64,000 nucleotides of DNA from UBA4615 sp964399635. GTDB lineage: Bacteria; Pseudomonadota; Gammaproteobacteria; Burkholderiales; Burkholderiaceae_E. The position numbers and the translations under genes are program-made. The notes under the pieces were generated by a model that had not been told where the DNA came from, did not search any database, and was given only the letters and a program-made list of their open reading frames with translations. This document shows positions 17,221-26,138 of the stretch, piece after piece. The stretch covers positions 1-64,000 of the forward strand of contig CAYNRU010000007.1 of the NCBI GenBank assembly GCA_964399635.1. The letters are read 5' to 3'. Within the stretch, counting starts at the first letter, position 1. Each line of letters starts with the position of its first letter.

Positions 17221-18640
17221 TCAGTGCATCGGCAGCGCGTCGCCCGAGGCGAGCGAGGCGGGCCAGCGCCGCGCGATCATCAGATAGAGCGCGGGCAGCG
17301 CCACCAGCGTCAGCAGCGTCGCGCTGACCAGCCCGCCGATCACCACGATCGCGAGCGGGCGCTGTGTTTCGGCGCCGATGCCGTGCAACAGCGCCATCGG
17401 CGCCAGCCCCAGCATCGCCAGCATCGCAGTCATCAGCACCGTGCGCAGGCGCGTCAGCGCGCTCTCGCGAATCGCCCTGCGGATTGCCTCGAAGTCGGTC
17501 AGTCCGCCCGCGCGCGCGTTGAAGTCCGACACCATCACCACCCCGTTGAGCACCGCCTGACCGAACAGCGCGATGAAGCCGATGGCGGCCGACACCGACA
17601 GCGGGATCCCGGTCAGCCACAGCGCGACGATGCCCCCCGATCATCGCCAGCGGGATGTTGGCGATGATCAGCGCCGCGCTCGCCAGCGACCCGAACGCAT
17701 CGAACAGCAGCAGGAAGATCAGCAGGATCGACAGCGGCACCACCCACGACAGCCGCGCCATCGCGCGCTGCTGGTTCTCGAACTCCCCCGACCAGGCGAT
17801 GGTGTAGCCGGCCGGCAGCCGGATCTCGGCGTCGACCAGCTTCTGCATGTCGGCGACCACGCTGCCCATGTCCCGGTCGCGGATGAACACGCCGATCGCG
17901 GCGACCCGCTGGCCGTTCTCGCGCGAGATGTTCATCGCGCCCTCGGTCACCTGGAACTTCGCGAGCTGCGACAGCGGCACCTGGATGCCGCCCGCGCCGG
18001 CCACCAGCACGTCGGGCAGGCTCGGCAGGTCGCGCTGCTCGGCCTCGAGGCGCACCACCACCGAAAAGTGCCGCTCGCCCTCCCACAGCTCGGAGGTCGC
18101 CTTGCCGGCGAGCGCCGACTCGACCACGTCCTGCATGTCGGCGACGTTGACGCCGTAGCGCGCCGCGGTGGCACGGTCGATGTCGATGCGGAACTGCGGC
18201 AGGCGGCCGTCGCGGTCCACGAAGCTGCGGGTGACGCCGGCCACGCCCGCGATCCGCAATCGGATCTGCCGCGCGATCTGCTTGATGGTGTCGAAGTCGT
18301 CCCCCTGGATCTTGATGACGATCTGGCCGTCGATCTGGGAGATGCTCTCGAGCGCGTTGTCGCGGATCGGCTGCGAGAAGCTCGGCTCGAGCCCTGGCAG
18401 CCTGCCGATCGTCGCGTCCATCGCGCGGATCAGCATCGGCTTGGTCTTGCCCTTGGGCCAGTCGGCCTCGGGTTTCGTCTCGACGAAGAACTCCGCGGAA
18501 TTGAAGATCTTCGGGTCGGTGCCGTCGTCGGGCCGGCCCACCTTGGAGATCACCGACACCACCTCGGGTACGGTGGACAGTGCGTCGCGCACCGCGCGCG
18601 CCGACTTCTGCGCCTCGGCGGGCGAGACCGACGGGGCGCG
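17221..18640 (-). pseudogene. CzcA/CusA-type heavy-metal efflux pump, C-terminal half, frameshifted
   Basis: Only about the last 470 residues of a roughly 1040-residue heavy-metal RND pump remain. The piece begins at SVSPAEAQKSARAVRDALS and contains the porter segment GRPDDGTDPKIFNSAEFFVETKP, SGEFENQQRAM, the helix LLIFLLLFDAFGS and the end VLNGVVMVSDFNAR...LVALPALYLMI. The frame breaks at a run of six C (17633-17638): dropping one base restores the expected LAMIGGIVALWLTGIPLSVS. The 5' end is cut near 18640 where the sequence switches to a sensor-kinase fragment on the other strand. Both lesions argue for a dead gene, though the homopolymer shift could be a sequencing error. Confidence 0.85.
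17633..17638 (-). other. Frameshift site in czcA remnant
   Basis: A run of six C on the plus strand. Reading the minus strand, five G instead of six joins the two conserved halves of the RND pump without loss of residues, so a one-base insertion or a base-calling error occurred here. Confidence 0.75.
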
Positions 18641-18890
18641 GGCCGCGCGGATCCGCATCGACGACGACGGCCCCGGCATCGCGCCCGCCGACCGGGGCCT
18701 CGTGCTCGAGCGCTTTCATCGGGGCGGTCGGCCCGCGTCGGGCGACGCTGCGATCGACCGCGCGACCGGCGTCGGGCTGGGCTTGGCGATCGTGGCCGAG
18801 ATCGTCCGCGCCCACTCGGGCACGGTGCGCATCGAGGACGGCCCGGGCGGGCGGGGCACCCGCATCGCGATCGAGCTGCCGCTCGCGACG
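18640..18890 (+). pseudogene. Sensor histidine kinase, C-terminal ATPase fragment
   Basis: About 80 residues of a HATPase_c domain: RIRIDDDGPGIAP (G1 box), LERFHRGG (F box), GVGLGLAIVAEIVRAHSG (G2 box) and GTRIAIELPLA (final strand). All upstream domains (sensor, HAMP, HisKA, N-box) are missing and no start is present. Its 5' edge coincides with the 5' edge of the czcA remnant on the other strand. The frame stays open without a stop well past the domain end, so the original 3' end has also lost its stop or ran into a long tail. Confidence 0.8.
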
Positions 18891-18917
18891 GGGCAGGCGG
18901 GGCAGGCGGGGCAGGGG
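18891..18917 (+). repeat. 9-bp tandem repeat, three units
   Basis: GGGCAGGCG, GGGCAGGCG, GGGCAGGGG follow one another immediately after the last recognisable kinase residues and would encode a Gly-Gln-Ala repeat. From here to 19182 I see no gene; the stretch holds only a possible -10 element. Confidence 0.6.
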
Positions 18918-19122
18918 ACGGCCCGCGACGCGGCGACCCGGCCGGCGCGCCCCAGCCCGCGCCCTGAAGGGCGCAGCGCTGCGGCGCGCTGCCGCAAGGG
19001 CGGGCGAGAAGTCGCCGACCGGGCACCGATGGCCGCCACGACCTCCGCCAGGCATCGCCACGGTCCGCCCGCGCCGCCCCCCGGGCCGCCCCGGCGCGCG
19101 CAGCGGGTAATGCCGGCGTCCT

Positions 19123-19128
19123 TATACT
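19123..19128 (+). promoter_or_regulatory. Possible -10 element before the phnD-like gene
   Basis: TATACT lies 55 bases before the GTG start in an otherwise very GC-rich stretch. No good -35 hexamer is seen at 16-18 bases upstream. A small GCCGC/GCGGC dyad follows directly. Confidence 0.3.
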
Positions 19129-19182
19129 GCCGCCTGCGGCACCGCACATCCCGTTCGATGTCCCCCCGTCTGGAGCCACACA

Positions 19183-20064
19183 GTGCCCTCTGCCTTTACC
19201 GATCGGCTCGCCCGCGGTCTGCTCGCCTGCGCCGCCCTGACATTCGCGCTCGGCGCGGCGCCCGCGGCGCACGCCCAGCAGCCCTTCAAGGTCACCACCA
19301 TCCCGGAGGAGGCGGCGACCGAGCAGGTCCGCAAGTTCGGGCCGCTGGTCAGATACCTCGAGCGCAAGATGGGCACCAAGGTGGAGTTCACGCCGGTCAC
19401 CGACTACCCGGCAGCGGTCGAGGCGCTGGTCAACAAGCAGGTCGACGTCGTCTGGTTCGGCGGCTTCACCCATGTGCAGGCGCAGATCCGCTCGGGCGGC
19501 AAGATCGTCCCGATCGCGCAGCGCGAGGAGGATACCCAGTTCCGGTCGGTGTTCATCACCCAGAAGGACTCGGGCATCAAGGAGCTCGCCGACCTCAAGG
19601 GCAAGCAGGTCAGCTTCGGCTCGGCGTCGAGCACCTCCGGCCACCTGATGCCGCGCAGCTTCCTGCTGCAGGCCGGCCTCGACCCCGACAAGGACTTCAA
19701 GCGCGTCGCCTACTCGGGCGCGCACGACGCGACCATCGCCTCCGTGGTGAGCGGGCGGGTCGACGCGGCGGCGCTCGACATCACCGTCTGGCGCAAGTTC
19801 GTCGACGAGAAGAAGGTGGACACCGCCCGGGTCGACGTCTTCTACACCACCCCGCCCTACTTCAACTACAACTGGTCGGTGCATGCCGACATGCCCGCCG
19901 CGACGCGCGAGAAGCTCACTCAGGCACTGCTCGACCTGTCGATGAACGACCCCGAGGGCAAGGAAATCCTGACCCTGAACCGCGCATCCAGGTACATCCC
20001 GACCAAAGCCGAGAACTACAAGGGCCTGGAGACCGCCGGGCGCAGCGCAGGGCTGATCAAGTGA
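19183..20064 (+). CDS. PhnD/PtxB-like ABC transporter substrate-binding protein
   Basis: A 293-residue periplasmic receptor. The signal peptide ends AAHAQQ. The mature domain has TTIPEEAATEQVRKFGPLVRYLE, then VDVVWFGGFTHVQA, DLKGKQVSFGSASSTSGHLMPR and AYSGAHDATIASVVSGRVDAAALD, the ligand-binding segments of the phosphonate/phosphite receptor family. The GTG start has GGAG seven bases before it. It heads a receptor-ATPase-permease-permease operon with overlapping genes. Phosphonate, phosphite or a phosphate ester are the likely ligands; no catabolic phn/ptx genes are nearby to choose between them. Confidence 0.88.
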   Translation: MPSAFTDRLARGLLACAALTFALGAAPAAHAQQPFKVTTIPEEAATEQVRKFGPLVRYLERKMGTKVEFTPVTDYPAAVEALVNKQVDVVWFGGFTHVQAQIRSGGKIVPIAQREEDTQFRSVFITQKDSGIKELADLKGKQVSFGSASSTSGHLMPRSFLLQAGLDPDKDFKRVAYSGAHDATIASVVSGRVDAAALDITVWRKFVDEKKVDTARVDVFYTTPPYFNYNWSVHADMPAATREKLTQALLDLSMNDPEGKEILTLNRASRYIPTKAENYKGLETAGRSAGLIK

Positions 20065-20927
20065 ACGGTGGGGCGCCGGGCTCGGGGGCGGGCGCCCGCG
20101 TCGAACTCACCGGGCTGGCGGCGCGGCATCCGGCCGCCGGCGCCGACGCGCCGCCGGCGCTCCATGCACTCGACCTGAGCATCGAGCCGGGCGAGCAGGT
20201 GGCGGTGATCGGTCCGTCGGGCGCCGGCAAGACCACGCTGCTGCATGCGCTCGCCTGCGCCCTCAAGCCCGCGGCCGGTTCCCTGCGGATCGACGGCATC
20301 GACCCCTGGTCGCTGCCGGTCTCCGGCCTGCAGCGGCTGCGCGGCAAGCTCTTCCTGGCCCCCCAGACGCCGCCTCTGCCGCCTCGACAACGCGTGATCA
20401 CGTCCGTTCTGGCGGCGAGGCTGCCCGGCCTGTCCCTGGCGGCCAGTCTGCGCTCGCTGTTCTACCCCACCGGCATCGCCGGCGCCGAGGCGGCGCTCGT
20501 GCGCTTCGATCTCGGGCCCAAGCTGTGGGACCGCGTCGATCGGCTGTCGGGCGGCGAGCGCCAGCGGGTGGGCCTGGCGCGCGCGCTGCTGTCGCCGGCA
20601 TCGCTGTGGCTGGTCGACGAGCCGCTGTCGGCCCTCGACCCGACCCGCTCGACCCAGGCGATCGATACCCTGACGGCCGCCGCCCGCGAACGCGGCGCCA
20701 CCCTGGTCGCGACCCTCCACCAGGTCGAGGTCGCCATCACCCGCTTTCCCCGGGTCATCGGGCTGCGCGAAGGGCGGCTCGCCTTCGACCTGCCGGCGCG
20801 TGACGTGACGCGCGAGTTGCTCGCCCGGCTGTACGCCCAGTTCGAGCACGAGCTCGCGGGCGGGCCGCCCGCCACCCGCGACACGCCGCCCGAGGCGCCC
20901 CGGCCCGCGGTGATGCACTGCCGCTGA
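20061..20927 (+). CDS. phnC: PhnC-like ABC transporter ATPase
   Basis: A 288-residue cytoplasmic ATPase. Walker A GPSGAGKTTLL, Q-loop FLAPQTPPLP, signature LSGGERQR, Walker B LWLVDEPLSALD and the switch His in ATLHQVEVA are intact. The LALxxFPRVIGLREGRLAFD end is like PhnC. An extra C-terminal tail of about 30 residues (from ELAGGPP) has no known role. The GTG start overlaps the receptor stop by four bases. It powers uptake through the two permeases that follow. Confidence 0.9.
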   Translation: MNGGAPGSGAGARVELTGLAARHPAAGADAPPALHALDLSIEPGEQVAVIGPSGAGKTTLLHALACALKPAAGSLRIDGIDPWSLPVSGLQRLRGKLFLAPQTPPLPPRQRVITSVLAARLPGLSLAASLRSLFYPTGIAGAEAALVRFDLGPKLWDRVDRLSGGERQRVGLARALLSPASLWLVDEPLSALDPTRSTQAIDTLTAAARERGATLVATLHQVEVAITRFPRVIGLREGRLAFDLPARDVTRELLARLYAQFEHELAGGPPATRDTPPEAPRPAVMHCR

Positions 20928-20934
20928 GCCGCCG

Positions 20935-21783
20935 ATGGCAACCGACGCAGCCCTGAGCGCCACCGGGTCGCCCGCACTGCGCGACCCGGCGTGGCTGCGC
21001 CGGCTGGCCTGGGCAGCGGTCGCGCTGGTGCTCCTCGTGCCGGCCCTGGTCGCCTCCGAATTCACGCCCTGGGTGCTGCTGGAGCCCGACAATGTCCGGG
21101 TCACGCAGCGCTTCCTGGCCGACTTCTTCCCGCCCAAGCTGGAGCCGGCCTTCCTGAAGATGGTGGCGATCGAGACCTGGCGCACCGTCGCGATCGCGAC
21201 CGCCGGCATCGCCCTGGCGCTGCTGATCGCGATCCCGCTGACCCTGCTGTCGACCGGCGCGCTGTCGATCTCGGCGCTGCCCGGCCGCATGGACCGGCTG
21301 CCCTTCGTGTTCCGCACCGCGATCCGCTGGCTGCTGATCGTGCTGCGCAGCGTGCCGGAGCTGGTCTGGGCGCTGGTGTTCGTGCGCGTGGTGGGGCTCG
21401 GCCCGACCGCCGGCGTGCTCGCGATCGCGCTGACCTACGGCGGCATGCTCGGCAAGGTCTACGGCGAGATCCTCGAGAGCGGCGAGCAGCATGCGACCGC
21501 CTCGCTGCTGCGCAACGGCGCGAGCCGCACGCAGGCGTTCTTCTACGGCCTGCTGCCGCAGAGCGCCGCCGAGCTCACCAGCTACACCGTCTACCGCTGG
21601 GAATGCGCGATCCGCTCGTCGGCGGTGCTCGGCTTCGTGGGCGCGGGCGGCCTCGGCCAGCAGATGGACACCTCGATGAAGATGTTCGCCGGCGGCGAGG
21701 TGGCGACGATGCTGGCGGTGTTCGTCGCGCTGGTCTGGCTCGCCGACCTGGCGAGCGGCTGGCTCAGGAAGTCGCTCGGATGA
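20935..21783 (+). CDS. phnE: PhnE-like ABC permease 1
   Basis: A 282-residue inner-membrane protein with about six helices. The ATPase-coupling EAA loop is GEILESGEQHATASLLRNGASRTQAFFYGLLPQ, and the PhnE-type segments RSVPELVWALVFVRVVGLGP and YTVYRWECAIRSSAVLGFVGAGGLG are clear. It starts seven bases after phnC. Two consecutive PhnE paralogues probably form a heterodimeric channel. Confidence 0.9.
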   Translation: MATDAALSATGSPALRDPAWLRRLAWAAVALVLLVPALVASEFTPWVLLEPDNVRVTQRFLADFFPPKLEPAFLKMVAIETWRTVAIATAGIALALLIAIPLTLLSTGALSISALPGRMDRLPFVFRTAIRWLLIVLRSVPELVWALVFVRVVGLGPTAGVLAIALTYGGMLGKVYGEILESGEQHATASLLRNGASRTQAFFYGLLPQSAAELTSYTVYRWECAIRSSAVLGFVGAGGLGQQMDTSMKMFAGGEVATMLAVFVALVWLADLASGWLRKSLG

Positions 21784-22628
21784 GCGGGCTGCCGGAGCCG
21801 GGCCGCCACCCCGCGGCGGCCAACGAGTCGTACCGGCTGCCGCCGCCGATGTTCGACGCCCGCTGCCGTGCCTGCTGGTTCGTCTGCGGGCTGGCGCTGC
21901 TCACCGTCGCGAGCTTCTGGTCGCTCGACCTGCAGTGGCTGAAGTTCCTGTCGGCCGAGTCGATGGGTCGGATGGGCCGCTTCCTCGCCGAGCTCCTCGA
22001 GCCGTCCGTCGATCCGCGCTTCCTTGCGAAGCTGGCGACGGCGACGCTCGAGACGCTGGCGATGTCGGCGGTCGGCACCCTGATCGCCGCGGTGTTCGGG
22101 CTGCTGCTGGCGGTGCCGGCGAGCCGGACACATGCCGATGACCGCGCGCGCTGGCGCGAGCCGACCCGGCTGGTGCTGAACGTGCTGCGGTCCATCCCGG
22201 AGCTGGTCTGGGCGGCGATGCTGCTGATCTCGGCCGGGCTTGGTCCCCTCGCCGGCACGCTAGCGCTCGGCATGCACACGACCGGCGTGCTCGGGCGGCT
22301 CTTCGCCGAGACCATCGAGAACGCGCCGTCGGGCCCGGGTTTCGCGCTGCGGGTGCAGGGGGTGCCGGCGGGCCGCGTCTTCCTGTACGCCACGTTGCCC
22401 CAGGTCCTGCCGCAGCTGATGTCCTACACGCTGTACCGCTGGGAGAACAACATCCGCGCAGCGGCGGTGCTCGGCGTGGTGGGGGCGGGCGGCCTCGGCC
22501 AGATGCTCGCCTTCCACATGGGCCTGTTCCAGATGAGCGAGACCAGTTCGGTGCTGATCGCGATGATCGGCCTGGTCGCGCTGGTCGACCTGCTGTCCTA
22601 CCTGTCGCGGCGCATCATGTCGCGCTGA
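21780..22628 (+). CDS. phnE: PhnE-like ABC permease 2
   Basis: A 282-residue paralogue of the preceding permease whose ATG overlaps the upstream TGA. Conserved segments are RSIPELVWAAMLLISAGLGP, the coupling loop FAETIENAPSGPGFALRVQGVPAGRVFLYATLPQ and YTLYRWENNIRAAAVLGVVGAGGLG. The N-terminal 35 residues are hydrophilic and lie before the first helix. It is the last gene of the operon; the gap to the converging uxaA-like gene is only 17 bases. Confidence 0.9.
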   Translation: MSGLPEPGRHPAAANESYRLPPPMFDARCRACWFVCGLALLTVASFWSLDLQWLKFLSAESMGRMGRFLAELLEPSVDPRFLAKLATATLETLAMSAVGTLIAAVFGLLLAVPASRTHADDRARWREPTRLVLNVLRSIPELVWAAMLLISAGLGPLAGTLALGMHTTGVLGRLFAETIENAPSGPGFALRVQGVPAGRVFLYATLPQVLPQLMSYTLYRWENNIRAAAVLGVVGAGGLGQMLAFHMGLFQMSETSSVLIAMIGLVALVDLLSYLSRRIMSR

Positions 22629-22645
22629 CGCGCCGCGTCGGCGCG

Positions 22646-24181
22646 TCACATCACCGCGCCGAGGTACCAGGGCACGAACTCCTCCTGGCCCAGGCCGAGC
22701 GCCTCGCTCTTGCTCTTCTCGCCCGAGGCCACGCGCAGCACCATCTCGAAGATTTCCTGGCCCTTTTGCTGGACCGTCACGCTGCCGTCGACGATCTCGC
22801 CGCAGTTGACGTCCATGTCCTCGGTCATGCGCTCGTAGAGCGGGCCGTTGGTCGCGAGCTTGATGGAGGGGCTGGGCTTGCAGCCGTAGACCGAGCCGCG
22901 CCCGGTGGTGAAGCAGACCACGTTGGCGCCGCCCGCCACCTGGCCGGTGGCCGACACCGGGTCGTAGCCCGGGGTGTCCATGAAGACGAAGCCGTGGGCC
23001 GTGACCGGCTCGGCGTACTCGTAGACGTCGACGAGGTTGGTCGTGCCGCCCTTGGCCACCGCGCCGAGCGACTTCTCGAGGATGGTGGTCAGCCCGCCCG
23101 CCTTGTTGCCCGGCGACGGGTTGTTGTCCATGCTGCCCTCGTTGCGCTCGCAGTAGTCCTCCCACCACTTGATGCGGGCGATCAGCTTGTCGGCCACCGC
23201 CTGCGACACCGCGCGCCGCGTGAGCAGGTGCTCGGCGCCATAGATCTCGGGCGTCTCCGACAGGATCACCGTGCCGCCGTGCGCCACCAGCAGGTCGCAG
23301 GCCGCGCCGAGCGCCGGGTTGGCGGTGATGCCCGAGTAGCCGTCCGAGCCGCCGCACTGCAGGCCGATCGTGATGTGGCTGGCCGGCACGCGGCTGCGCT
23401 TCATGGCGTTGGCATGCGGCAGCATCGACTCGACCGCCGCCACCGCCGCAGCCACGGTCTTGCGGGTGCCGCCGGTGTCCTGGATGATCAGCGGCTTGAG
23501 CAGGGGCGACTCGTCGAGCCCCTCGGCCGCGAACAGCGCGTCCATCTGGTTGCCCTCGCAGCCCAGCCCGATGATCACGATGCCCGCGAAGTTCACGTGG
23601 CGCACGTAGCCGGCGATGGTCCGGCGCAGCACGTCCATGCCCTTGCCGTTGGAGTCCATGCCGCAGCCCACGCTGTGGGTGATCGGCACGACGCCGTCCA
23701 CGTTCGGGAAGGCCGCGAGCGTATCGGGGGTGAAGTGCTGGGCGACGAACTTGGAGACGCTCGCCGAGCAGTTGACCGTCGAGAGTACGCCGATGAAGTT
23801 GCGCGTCGCGACCCGGCCGTCCGGCCGGACGTAGCCCATGAAGGTGGCTTGCTCGGCGGGCGCGTGCACCGGCTTGACGTCGACGCCGACCGCGTAGTCT
23901 CGCTCGAAGGCCTCGAAGGCCAGATTGTGCGTGTGCACGTGCTGGCCGGGCAGGATGTCCGTGGTGGCAAAGCCGATGATCTGGCCGTAGCGGCGCACCG
24001 GCTGCCCGCGGGCGACGGCGCGGGTCGCGAGCTTGTGGCCGGGCGGCACGGCGTCCAGGCAGACCGTGCCTTCGTCGGCGATCCGGCTGCCGGCCTGCAG
24101 CGGCCGGGCCGCGATGACGACGTCGTCGGCGGGGTTGAGCCGCAGCACGGGTTTCTTGATCAGCGTGACGGTGGCGTTCAT
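22646..24181 (-). CDS. UxaA/GarD-family altronate or galactarate dehydratase
   Basis: A 511-residue single-chain sugar-acid dehydratase. The N-terminal SAF domain (residues 1-95: RLNPADDVVIAARPL, GFATTDILPGQHVHTHNL) is fused to the catalytic UxaA_C part with GYVRPDGRVATRNF, SVGCGMDSNGKG, GLGCEGNQ and SEALGLGQEEFVPW. Cysteines in NCSAS, GCG and GCE suit Fe-dependent dehydration. The family converts altronate or galactarate to a 2-keto-3-deoxy acid. It is the last gene of the minus-strand IclR-linked operon, 72 bases after the TRAP large subunit. The substrate is not decided by the sequence. Confidence 0.88.
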   Translation of the reverse strand: MNATVTLIKKPVLRLNPADDVVIAARPLQAGSRIADEGTVCLDAVPPGHKLATRAVARGQPVRRYGQIIGFATTDILPGQHVHTHNLAFEAFERDYAVGVDVKPVHAPAEQATFMGYVRPDGRVATRNFIGVLSTVNCSASVSKFVAQHFTPDTLAAFPNVDGVVPITHSVGCGMDSNGKGMDVLRRTIAGYVRHVNFAGIVIIGLGCEGNQMDALFAAEGLDESPLLKPLIIQDTGGTRKTVAAAVAAVESMLPHANAMKRSRVPASHITIGLQCGGSDGYSGITANPALGAACDLLVAHGGTVILSETPEIYGAEHLLTRRAVSQAVADKLIARIKWWEDYCERNEGSMDNNPSPGNKAGGLTTILEKSLGAVAKGGTTNLVDVYEYAEPVTAHGFVFMDTPGYDPVSATGQVAGGANVVCFTTGRGSVYGCKPSPSIKLATNGPLYERMTEDMDVNCGEIVDGSVTVQQKGQEIFEMVLRVASGEKSKSEALGLGQEEFVPWYLGAVM

Positions 24182-24206
24182 GGCGTGTCGGTACGGTAGG
24201 AGGCGC

Positions 24207-24224
24207 GGCCGCCGGCGGGCGGCC
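24207..24224 (-). terminator. Hairpin between dctM 1 and uxaA-like gene
   Basis: GGCCGCC (24207-24213) pairs with GGCGGCC (24218-24224) around a four-base loop. It may lower expression of the dehydratase relative to the transporter; without a T-tract the role is uncertain. Confidence 0.3.
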
Positions 24225-24253
24225 AGGAAGGCATTATCGCGCGGCGCGCGCCG

Positions 24254-25528
24254 TCAGTGGTTCAGGACCCGCGGCAGCCAGGTGGACAGCGCGGGCACGT
24301 AGGTCAGCAACGCGAGCGCGCCGATCAGCGCCAGCACGAAGGGCCCGATCTCCTTGACGATCAGGCCGAGGTGGGTCCGCGAGACCGAGCTCGCGACGAA
24401 CATCAGCACCCCCACCGGCGGCGTGATCTGCCCGATGACCAGGTTCACCAGCAGCACGATGCCGAAGTGCAGCAGGTCGATCTGCATCAGCTTGAGCAGC
24501 GGCAGCAGGATGGGCACCAGGATGATCATGATCGCCAGCGTCTCCATGAACATGCCGGCGATCAGCAGCGCGACGTTCAGGATCAGCAGGATCACCCAGG
24601 GCTCGGAGGAGATGGAGGTCAGCAGCGCCGCCACCTGCTGCGGCGCCTGCTCGACGCCCAGGATCCAGCCGAACGGCGCCGCGCCGGCGGCGATCACGAG
24701 GATGGCGGCGGTCTCGCGGCCGGTGGCCAGCAGGATGGCCGGCAGGCCGCGCCAGGTGAGCGTGCGGTACACGAAGAGCCCCACGACCAGCGAGTAGGCG
24801 CAGGCCACCGCCGCGATCTCGGTCGCTGTGAACACGCCCATCCTGAAGCCCAGCAGGATCAGCACCGGCATCGCGAGCGCCCACAGCGCATGCCTGAACG
24901 CGACCCACAGTCGCGCGCCGCTGAAGGCCGCGTCCTTCGGGAAGTTGCGCCGGCGTGCGGTACGGTCGATGACCAGCATCATCGCGCCGGCCATCACCAG
25001 CCCCGGGATCAGCCCGGCGATGAAGAGGTCGCCGAGCGACACGTTGGCCTGCCAGGCGTAGATCACCATCAGGATGGACGGCGGGATGATCGGGCCGAGC
25101 GTGGCCGCGGCCGCGCACACCGCAGCCGCGAAGCCGCGGCCGTAGCCGGCCTCGGTCAGCAGCGGCACGAACACGCGCGAGGTCGCCGCGCAGTCGGCCA
25201 CCGACGATCCCGAGATGCCCGACAGAAAGACGTTGCCCACCACGGCCGTCTGCGCGAGGCCGCCGCGGATGTGGCCGACGAAGGCTCGCGTGAAGCCGAA
25301 CAGGCGCTCGCTGATGCCCGACTCGTTCATCAGCGCGCCGGCCAGCGTGAACAGCGGCACCGCCAGCAGCGGAAAGGACTGGACGCTGGTGGCCACGCGC
25401 TGCGCGACCACCGACACCGGGATGCCGTCGAGGCCGATGACCAGCATCGCCGAGCCGAGCATCGCCAGGCCGATCGGCACGCCGACCAGCAGCAGGAAGA
25501 CGAAGACGCACAGCAGGATCGTCAGCAT
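24254..25528 (-). CDS. dctM: TRAP transporter 1, large permease DctM
   Basis: A 424-residue inner-membrane subunit of about 12-13 helices. Landmarks are FPLLAVPLFTLAGALMNESGI, GHIRGGLAQTAVVGNVFLSGISGSSVADCAA, LGPIIPPSILMVIY and NLVIGQITPPVGVLMFV, all DctM-family signatures. It uses the sodium gradient to import the solute delivered by DctP. It sits ten bases after dctQ in the IclR-linked minus-strand operon. Confidence 0.95.
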   Translation of the reverse strand: MLTILLCVFVFLLLVGVPIGLAMLGSAMLVIGLDGIPVSVVAQRVATSVQSFPLLAVPLFTLAGALMNESGISERLFGFTRAFVGHIRGGLAQTAVVGNVFLSGISGSSVADCAATSRVFVPLLTEAGYGRGFAAAVCAAAATLGPIIPPSILMVIYAWQANVSLGDLFIAGLIPGLVMAGAMMLVIDRTARRRNFPKDAAFSGARLWVAFRHALWALAMPVLILLGFRMGVFTATEIAAVACAYSLVVGLFVYRTLTWRGLPAILLATGRETAAILVIAAGAAPFGWILGVEQAPQQVAALLTSISSEPWVILLILNVALLIAGMFMETLAIMIILVPILLPLLKLMQIDLLHFGIVLLVNLVIGQITPPVGVLMFVASSVSRTHLGLIVKEIGPFVLALIGALALLTYVPALSTWLPRVLNH

Positions 25529-25538
25529 CCGGCGCGCC

Positions 25539-26060
25539 TCAGGCCTGGGCGCCGTCGAGGATCGTCTCGGTCGCGTTGCGGAACACCGCGTCCGCGCCTT
25601 CGTCGACCAGGATCATCGCGCCGTGGAACAGCGTCAGCGCGAAGCCGATCGGCATCGAGACGAAGATCCAGCCCATCGAGTAGCCGAGCATCGGCGTGCG
25701 GCTGCCCCACACGCCGACTGCGTGCGACCAGCCCGCGTAGATGGCCCCCACCACGATCACCGCGCCGGCGATGCAGGCGATCCGGCCGATGACGCGGCGC
25801 GCCGTGGGCCCGAGGCGCAGGATCAGCGCATCGATCCTGATGTGCATGCGGGCGCGCAGCGCCGAGGGCACGCCGACCATCACCGACCACACGAAGAGCG
25901 TGACCACGAACTCCTCGGCCCAGGTGATGGGGTCGTTGAACACGTAGCGCAGCACGACGCCCGCGCCCAGGATCAGCGCGATCAGCGCGACCATGACCAC
26001 CAGCGACAGGTCCTCGACCCGTGCCAGCGTACGGTCGAGCCCACGCAATGCCTGCATCAT
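25539..26060 (-). CDS. dctQ: TRAP transporter 1, small permease DctQ
   Basis: A 173-residue four-helix membrane protein. VVMVALIALILGAGVVLRYVFNDPITWAEEFVVTLFVWSVM covers the first two helices and carries the DctQ fingerprint RYVFNxPxxWAEE. DctQ and DctM form the membrane complex. It lies 78 bases from dctP across a strong hairpin and is almost joined to dctM. Confidence 0.93.
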   Translation of the reverse strand: MMQALRGLDRTLARVEDLSLVVMVALIALILGAGVVLRYVFNDPITWAEEFVVTLFVWSVMVGVPSALRARMHIRIDALILRLGPTARRVIGRIACIAGAVIVVGAIYAGWSHAVGVWGSRTPMLGYSMGWIFVSMPIGFALTLFHGAMILVDEGADAVFRNATETILDGAQA

Positions 26061-26103
26061 CGGAGCACCATCGGAAAGAGGGACGGGAGGACGGGCGCGG
26101 CGA

Positions 26104-26128
26104 CCCCGCGTGCGGCGCGCACGCGGGG
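26104..26128 (-). terminator. GC-rich hairpin between dctP 1 and dctQ 1
   Basis: CCCCGCGTGCG (26104-26114) pairs perfectly with CGCACGCGGGG (26118-26128) around a three-base loop. It lies just past the dctP stop and before dctQ. Hairpins at this point are found in all four TRAP operons of the window and would favour receptor over permease expression. Confidence 0.6.
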
Positions 26129-26138
26129 CGCCCGCGGC

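Noticed and set aside
17221..19183. Mobile element as cause of the czcA/kinase scar
   Set aside because: No transposase, terminal inverted repeats, integrase or target-site duplication could be seen around either edge; a simple deletion is enough.
18168..20927. Continuous plus-strand frame joining the kinase fragment to the PhnC-like ATPase
   Set aside because: It runs through the czcA complement, the kinase remnant and in the wrong frame over phnD; only the last 288 codons (from 20061) and about 80 kinase codons are coding. The opening is due to GC content, not a fusion gene.
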